Below, piece after piece: positions 60,422 through 64,000 of a stretch of 64,000 bases of DNA; positions within the stretch are counted from its first letter, which is position 1, and each line of letters opens with the position of its first letter. The notes beneath the pieces are model-generated. The model made no database searches and was not told where the DNA came from. It saw nothing but the letters and a program-made list of their open reading frames with translations. This DNA comes from Phycisphaerales bacterium (lineage in GTDB: Bacteria > Planctomycetota > Phycisphaerae > Phycisphaerales > SM1A02): NCBI GenBank assembly GCA_009691705.1, contig SIAR01000007.1:17516-81515 (forward strand). Direction: 5' to 3'. A program made the translations under genes and the position numbers.

Positions 60422-61966
60422 TCAGCGAATGACCGGAAGTCGAACCGTTCGGTCGAGATCACTCGTGGGTTGAGCGACAAGGTCGTAGCCATCGGCGTCG
60501 ACGACTGTGCAGCGCACGACTTCGCCTGCAGCGAGAGTGTCGCGACTGAGCACATGCATTCCACCATCGATCTGCGGCGCTTGGTGGTAGGCGCGCCCGG
60601 TGTACAAAGTGGTCGCGCCGTTTACGCCTGTGGTCGCCTTGCCGCGAGTCTGCCCGCGGGCGGGGCCATCGATGAGCACGTCAAACTGGGCGCGTTGCTC
60701 GGCAACATAGGCAGCATTCTCAAATGCGATCGCTTGCTGCAATTCCATGAGTTCAGCCTCGCGACGTTGGCTGTCTTGGTCAGAGACGCGCAGGGCGGGG
60801 TCGTCGTGCATCGTGCCCGATGGCGTGCCAGACTCTTGCGAGTAGCGAAAGACGCCCATTGCGTCGAACTGTCCGCGCTCGACAAATGCAACTAGTTCTT
60901 CGTGATCGGCTTCGGTTTCGCCGGGGTGTCCAGTGATGAAAGTTGTGCGGATTGCCATCCCAGGGATGCGATTGCGCAGTTCTTGCACGATGTTCTCTTG
61001 ATGGTCGGCAGTCACATTGCGGCGCATTAGTGTCAGCATGCGATCGCTGGCGTGCTGCAGTGGCATGTCGATGTACTTCACAACACTCGAGAGTCGGGCG
61101 ATCGCGTCCATCATCGCGGGAGTGAAATTGGTCGGGTAGGCGTACATCAAGCGCACCCAGCCGCCACCGGCATCTTGCACAACGCGGTCAAGTTTTTCGA
61201 GCAGGCCGACGAGTCCGCTTTCGTCGCCGATATCCATCCCCCAACTGGTCGTGTCTTGCCCGATGAGATTCAATTCGAACGCGCCGTCAGCCAAGAGCTG
61301 GCGTGCTTCGTTGGCGATCGCATCACTCGACTTCGAGCGCATCTTTCCGCGAATCGATGGGATCGTGCAGAACGAACAGCGTTGATTACACCCTTCAGAA
61401 ACGCGTAGGTATGCCCAGTGGCGCGGTGTCAGACGAAAGCGATTCTCGTCGCCTTCGAAATAGCCAATGCCGCGGCCATCCTTTCCGTTTACGGTGAGCC
61501 CAACGGTCGAAACACCGCGTTCGGCAGCGGCGATCAGGGCGTTGGACGAGATCCAATACCCAGGGCGCGCGCCACCATCGTCAAGCGTCTCGCGCTGCGC
61601 CGTCGATCCGCGCACCGCCTCGATGATGTGATCGCGGTCGAAGACGCCGATGAGTGCGTCAATGCCCGGGGCCCACTCCAAGATCTTTGCCCGGTGACGC
61701 TGCACGAGACAACCCGCAACGACGACGCGCTTGAGTTCACCGCGCGACTTGCGGGCGAGCGCATCCTTGATGACCCCAAGTGATTCATCTTTGCTCGCTT
61801 CAAGAAACCCGCAGGTGTTGACTACGATCGTGTCGGGCGATTGATCTTCGTTGACAAGCTTCATGCCATCGGCGGCGAGCAGTCCCAGCATTTTTTCGCT
61901 ATCGACCAAGTTCTTTGGACAGCCCAAACTCACAAACGCCACACGCTCGATCGCAATTGCACTCAT
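60422..61966 (-). CDS. rimO: Ribosomal protein S12 methylthiotransferase RimO
   Basis: A 514-residue radical-SAM methylthiotransferase. The N-terminal UPF0004 domain has VAFVSLGCPKNLVDSEKML and its three Cys; the radical-SAM site is SEGCNQRCSFCTIPSIRGK with CxxxCxxC, and a C-terminal TRAM domain spans about 435-514. It methylthiolates Asp89 of ribosomal protein S12, and the CPKNLVDSE form favours RimO over MiaB. A stretch of about 30 residues near 120-160 (STAQRETLDDGGARPGYW) appears inserted. The start is at 61966; the frame opens to 62122 over nadD. Confidence 0.92.
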   Translation of the reverse strand: MSAIAIERVAFVSLGCPKNLVDSEKMLGLLAADGMKLVNEDQSPDTIVVNTCGFLEASKDESLGVIKDALARKSRGELKRVVVAGCLVQRHRAKILEWAPGIDALIGVFDRDHIIEAVRGSTAQRETLDDGGARPGYWISSNALIAAAERGVSTVGLTVNGKDGRGIGYFEGDENRFRLTPRHWAYLRVSEGCNQRCSFCTIPSIRGKMRSKSSDAIANEARQLLADGAFELNLIGQDTTSWGMDIGDESGLVGLLEKLDRVVQDAGGGWVRLMYAYPTNFTPAMMDAIARLSSVVKYIDMPLQHASDRMLTLMRRNVTADHQENIVQELRNRIPGMAIRTTFITGHPGETEADHEELVAFVERGQFDAMGVFRYSQESGTPSGTMHDDPALRVSDQDSQRREAELMELQQAIAFENAAYVAEQRAQFDVLIDGPARGQTRGKATTGVNGATTLYTGRAYHQAPQIDGGMHVLSRDTLAAGEVVRCTVVDADGYDLVAQPTSDLDRTVRLPVIR

Positions 61967-61977
61967 TGATTCGAAGT

Positions 61978-63303
61978 CTAGGCATAGAGCGCACGTTGGC
62001 GAATCCACTGGGCGACTTCGTGCGAAACGAGGTCGTCGATAGGCGCACCGCTCGCGAGTCGGGCCCGCACCTGCGATGCGCTCAATTCGACCGATTCGAT
62101 GGGCAAAACAGCCCTTCGCCACCGCTCTGGATCGCTGCCAAGAAGGGTGAATTTGTGGGCGAGGTCGCGCGCGAGTTCTTCAGCGCTGCGCGGGGGACGG
62201 GCAACGACTGCCACCGTCGCGAGTTTCTCGTCGATTTCGCGCCAGCAAGACCACTGATCGAATTGAACTGCCTGATCGGCACCAATCAGCAGAACGAGAT
62301 TTTCGCGCGCGAGTTGTCGCTCTGCAACGAGTTCGCGCAAGGTCTCGACGGTGAATGATCGACCAGTCCGCGCGAGTTCTCGCGTGTCAATTGTGGCGTT
62401 TGGTAGCTGGGCAAATGCACGTCGAGTCATGGCGAGCCGGTCCTCGCTCGAAGCAGCAGCATGATCGAGCCGCAATGGACTCTGCCCCGCGGGAATGATG
62501 ATGATCGAGTCGCAGCGCAAGAGTGACGCCGCCTGCGCAACTATCTCGCAGTGACGGCGGTGGGGTGGGTCAAAGGTTCCACCAAAGACGAGTGTTCGAC
62601 TTTGGATGGGTGGTTCTGGGAGCGACTCACCCAACGCCGAACCCAACGCCGAACCCAACGCGTGCATCGCGCATTTCGCATCACGCGCCATCGCCATCAA
62701 CGCCACTGCGCGGCGCGGATGCAGCAGAGTCTTGACAAGTTCAACGCGATTAAGCGATCCATCATCATGTACGAGTTGGCTCATCCACGCTGGGATTCCC
62801 AGATGCGCAACTTCGCCGACCACCCGCATCACTCCCCAGTTCCACCCGCGCGTCGCGGCAACCGCGGCGAATGCGGCAGATTCCATGTCGACGAGCGCAG
62901 CGTGCGTCGAGGCATGAATGGCGCACTTGCTCTTCGCATCACGGCACGCGCGGTCAACGCTTGCGATGGTCACCGCCTCCCCGCGCACAAAGGGTGGCAA
63001 GAACATGGGACTCGGCCGCGCACAATCCGCGCCACAGGCAACGACCGCGCGCGCCATGCGCACAGCGCCAACGCGCAGCTCGGGGTCGAGTGCGCCAGCG
63101 AGTCCAACGAGCACGACTAGCCGTCCTCGTACAGATCGATCTGACTGTGCAATTGGGTTGATCTGCGACCAGCGAACGACGGCGCCCGGTCCAACTCCAA
63201 CGGTTGAAAACTCAGCAGAAACTCCCCGACTTGCAAGCGCATTTCGCACTGCGCCCAACTCGAAATCTGTCGCTGCGAGGATGAGTGGGGGGAGCTCAGT
63301 CAT
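61978..63303 (-). CDS. nadD: Fusion of a nucleosidase/phosphorylase-like domain to nicotinate-nucleotide adenylyltransferase (NadD)
   Basis: A 441-residue two-domain protein. Residues about 6-210 form a PNP/UDP phosphorylase-type domain: ILAATDFELGAVRNAL, VVLVGLAGALDPELRVG and the active-site VDMESAAFAAVA (Glu141). Catalytic Asp positions of MTA/SAH nucleosidases seem replaced near VVGEVAH. After a linker with a 12-base tandem DNA repeat (SALGSALG), NadD covers about 237-441: VFGGTFDPPHRRH, IIIPAGQSPLR, NLVLLIGADQAVQFDQW and SASQVRARLASG. NadD makes NaAD in NAD synthesis. The first domain's substrate is unknown. Confidence 0.85.
   Translation of the reverse strand: MTELPPLILAATDFELGAVRNALASRGVSAEFSTVGVGPGAVVRWSQINPIAQSDRSVRGRLVVLVGLAGALDPELRVGAVRMARAVVACGADCARPSPMFLPPFVRGEAVTIASVDRACRDAKSKCAIHASTHAALVDMESAAFAAVAATRGWNWGVMRVVGEVAHLGIPAWMSQLVHDDGSLNRVELVKTLLHPRRAVALMAMARDAKCAMHALGSALGSALGESLPEPPIQSRTLVFGGTFDPPHRRHCEIVAQAASLLRCDSIIIIPAGQSPLRLDHAAASSEDRLAMTRRAFAQLPNATIDTRELARTGRSFTVETLRELVAERQLARENLVLLIGADQAVQFDQWSCWREIDEKLATVAVVARPPRSAEELARDLAHKFTLLGSDPERWRRAVLPIESVELSASQVRARLASGAPIDDLVSHEVAQWIRQRALYA
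62629..62661. repeat. 12-bp tandem repeat in the inter-domain linker of the NadD fusion
   Basis: ACCCAACGCCGA occurs 2.75 times in tandem. Encoded on the minus strand it gives the SALG repeats between the nucleosidase-like and NadD domains, a likely length-variable linker. Confidence 0.85.
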
Positions 63304-63356
63304 TGAGAGTTGCGCGATTGCCGCCGCGCTGCCCAACGCTATACTCTCCGCCCCTC

Positions 63357-63430
63357 GGCCTCATCGTCTAGCCCGGCTAGGACACATCCCTCTCACGGAT
63401 GGAACAGGGGTTCAAATCCCCTTGGGGTCA
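63357..63430 (+). tRNA. tRNA-Glu (anticodon CTC)
   Basis: Acceptor GGCCTCA/TGGGGTC with two wobble pairs, D arm from TCGTCTAG, anticodon stem CATCC/GGATG with loop CTCTCAC giving CTC, T arm AGGGG-TTCAAAT-CCCCT, discriminator A. CCA is not encoded. Confidence 0.92.
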
Positions 63431-63476
63431 TTGTCAGAGTTCCGTGCGCAGTGAGAGCGCGGATTCGTTACGCGCA

Positions 63477-63551
63477 GGCCCCATCGTCTAGCCTGGTCCA
63501 GGACACCTCCCTTTCAAGGAGGACACATGGGTTCGAATCCCATTGGGGTCA
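63477..63551 (+). tRNA. tRNA-Glu (anticodon TTC)
   Basis: Acceptor GGCCCCA/TGGGGTC, D arm from TCGTCTAG, anticodon stem CCTCC/GGAGG with loop CTTTCAA giving TTC, T arm ATGGG-TTCGAAT-CCCAT, discriminator A. It lies 46 bases after the first tRNA-Glu. An A/T-rich inverted repeat follows (GAAAAAG/CTTTTTC around 63559-63577). Confidence 0.93.
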
Positions 63552-63605
63552 TTTGGATGAAAAAGAGTTGCTTTTTCCCCATCTGGGGGTAGGTTTGAGA
63601 ATCCT

Positions 63606-64000
63606 ATGAAGTTGAATTACCTCGATGCGCTATCTCTCGTCGTCCTTTTGTGCACTGCTCAAGGGGCACAGGGTGCCATTCGTTATGTCGATGGATACCT
63701 CACAACAGGACTCAACAACGGAACCTCGTGGGCTGATGCGTACTACGGTCCCGCGTCCGTCGCGACTGCAATGACAGCAGCAGTTTCGGGTGATCAAGTT
63801 TGGGTGAAGGCTGGAACCTATAAGCCGACAACGACGACGACCCGAACAGCTTGGCACACGATGAAATCTGGCGTTGGCGTGTACGGTGGATTCGCCGGTG
63901 GCGAGACTCTGCTCACCGACCGCAATCCACTCGTCAACATCACGACGCTCACTGGTGACTTGGCCGGCAATGACACGCCGGGTTCGGCGACATATATGGG
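63606..64000 (+). CDS. Exported protein, probable parallel beta-helix type (3' end outside window)
   Basis: The frame opens at ATG 63606 and runs off the window with no stop. It encodes a signal peptide (YLDALSLVVLLCTAQGAQGA) followed by IRYVDGYLTTGLNNGTSWAD, then VATAMTAAVSGDQVWVKAGT and YKPTTTTTRTAWHTMKSGVG, and VYGGFAGGETLLTDRNPLVN. This pattern (GTSWADAY, GDQVWVKAGTYKPT, VYGGFAGGE) is typical of large planctomycete surface proteins with right-handed beta-helix or pmp-like repeats. It follows the tRNA-Glu pair and may mark an accessory region. Confidence 0.8.
   Translation, partial: MKLNYLDALSLVVLLCTAQGAQGAIRYVDGYLTTGLNNGTSWADAYYGPASVATAMTAAVSGDQVWVKAGTYKPTTTTTRTAWHTMKSGVGVYGGFAGGETLLTDRNPLVNITTLTGDLAGNDTPGSATYM

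Noticed and set aside
62629..62661. Tandem 12-bp units as the start of a CRISPR or regulatory repeat array
   Set aside because: Only 2.75 units, no spacers, and they lie in frame within the NadD fusion linker.

Overview
This 64 kb window looks like a chromosomal segment of a planctomycete, most likely of the Phycisphaerae group. The evidence is a Gram-negative envelope gene set (lipid A, BamA, Skp/OmpH), secreted proteins with a C-terminal PAPGA-hydrophobic-RRRR sorting tag, secreted proteins carrying dockerin-type repeats (DVNGDGIVNGQDL-like), a class II DAHP synthase, and a TPR protein with two RNA polymerase alpha-CTD-like domains. Gene density is high, with many 4-base ATGA/GTGA overlaps. 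I see no insertion sequences, prophage, CRISPR array or rRNA. No closest relative can be named without a search.

Layout. 1-1205: end of a GAF/HD-GYP signalling protein. 1233-3791: zinc/manganese ABC importer (binding protein, ATPase, permease). 3893-6739: four tandem paralogous exported proteins with PEP-CTERM-like tags. 7121-9240: a divergent pair of exported dockerin-bearing proteins (arylsulfotransferase-like propeller and cupredoxin). 9312-12939: EttA, an M24 peptidase and a small TPR-like protein. 12951-20157 (minus): an outer-membrane biogenesis operon reading bamA, two ompH/skp, lpxD, lpxC-fabZ fusion, lpxA. 20230-23243: gcvT, a sigma-70 factor and a UVR-motif protein. 23250-29376 (minus): a tightly overlapped six-gene operon reading DoxX, TonB-like VWA protein, ExbB, ExbD, ExbD and a large exported protein; this is my best candidate for an undescribed system. 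29429-38409: tRNA-Leu, DAHP synthase, a ketosynthase pair in which the first member has lost its catalytic residues, a membrane-anchored protein, orphan NuoG, MATE exporter, TPR-alphaCTD protein. 38446-42012: SpoIID-like protein, riboflavin synthase, SpoIIE-type phosphatase, pterin dehydratase. 42000-44417 (minus): kdsA-mcsA-mcsB. 44546-54625: DUF1444 protein, a 59-aa protein, ileS, a tRNA-binding protein, a SurA/PpiD-like protein, rpsD, purF-like and a metallo-hydrolase. 54698-61966: second lpxA-like gene, lipB, lepA, two more OmpH-like proteins, an exported protein and rimO. 61978-63303: nucleosidase-NadD fusion. 63357-63551: two tRNA-Glu genes. 63606-end: start of an exported beta-helix-type protein.

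How the parts fit: much of the window serves the envelope. Lipid A first steps (LpxA, LpxC, LpxD), Kdo-8-P synthesis (KdsA), beta-barrel assembly (BamA plus four OmpH/Skp-like chaperones) and an ExbB/ExbD energy-transducing module are all present. The rest is translation (EttA, LepA, IleS, S4, RimO, tRNAs), cofactor and central metabolism (GcvT, LipB, riboflavin synthase, NadD, PurF, DAHP synthase) and regulation. All calls rest on reading the translated sequences and motifs by eye; no database search was run.
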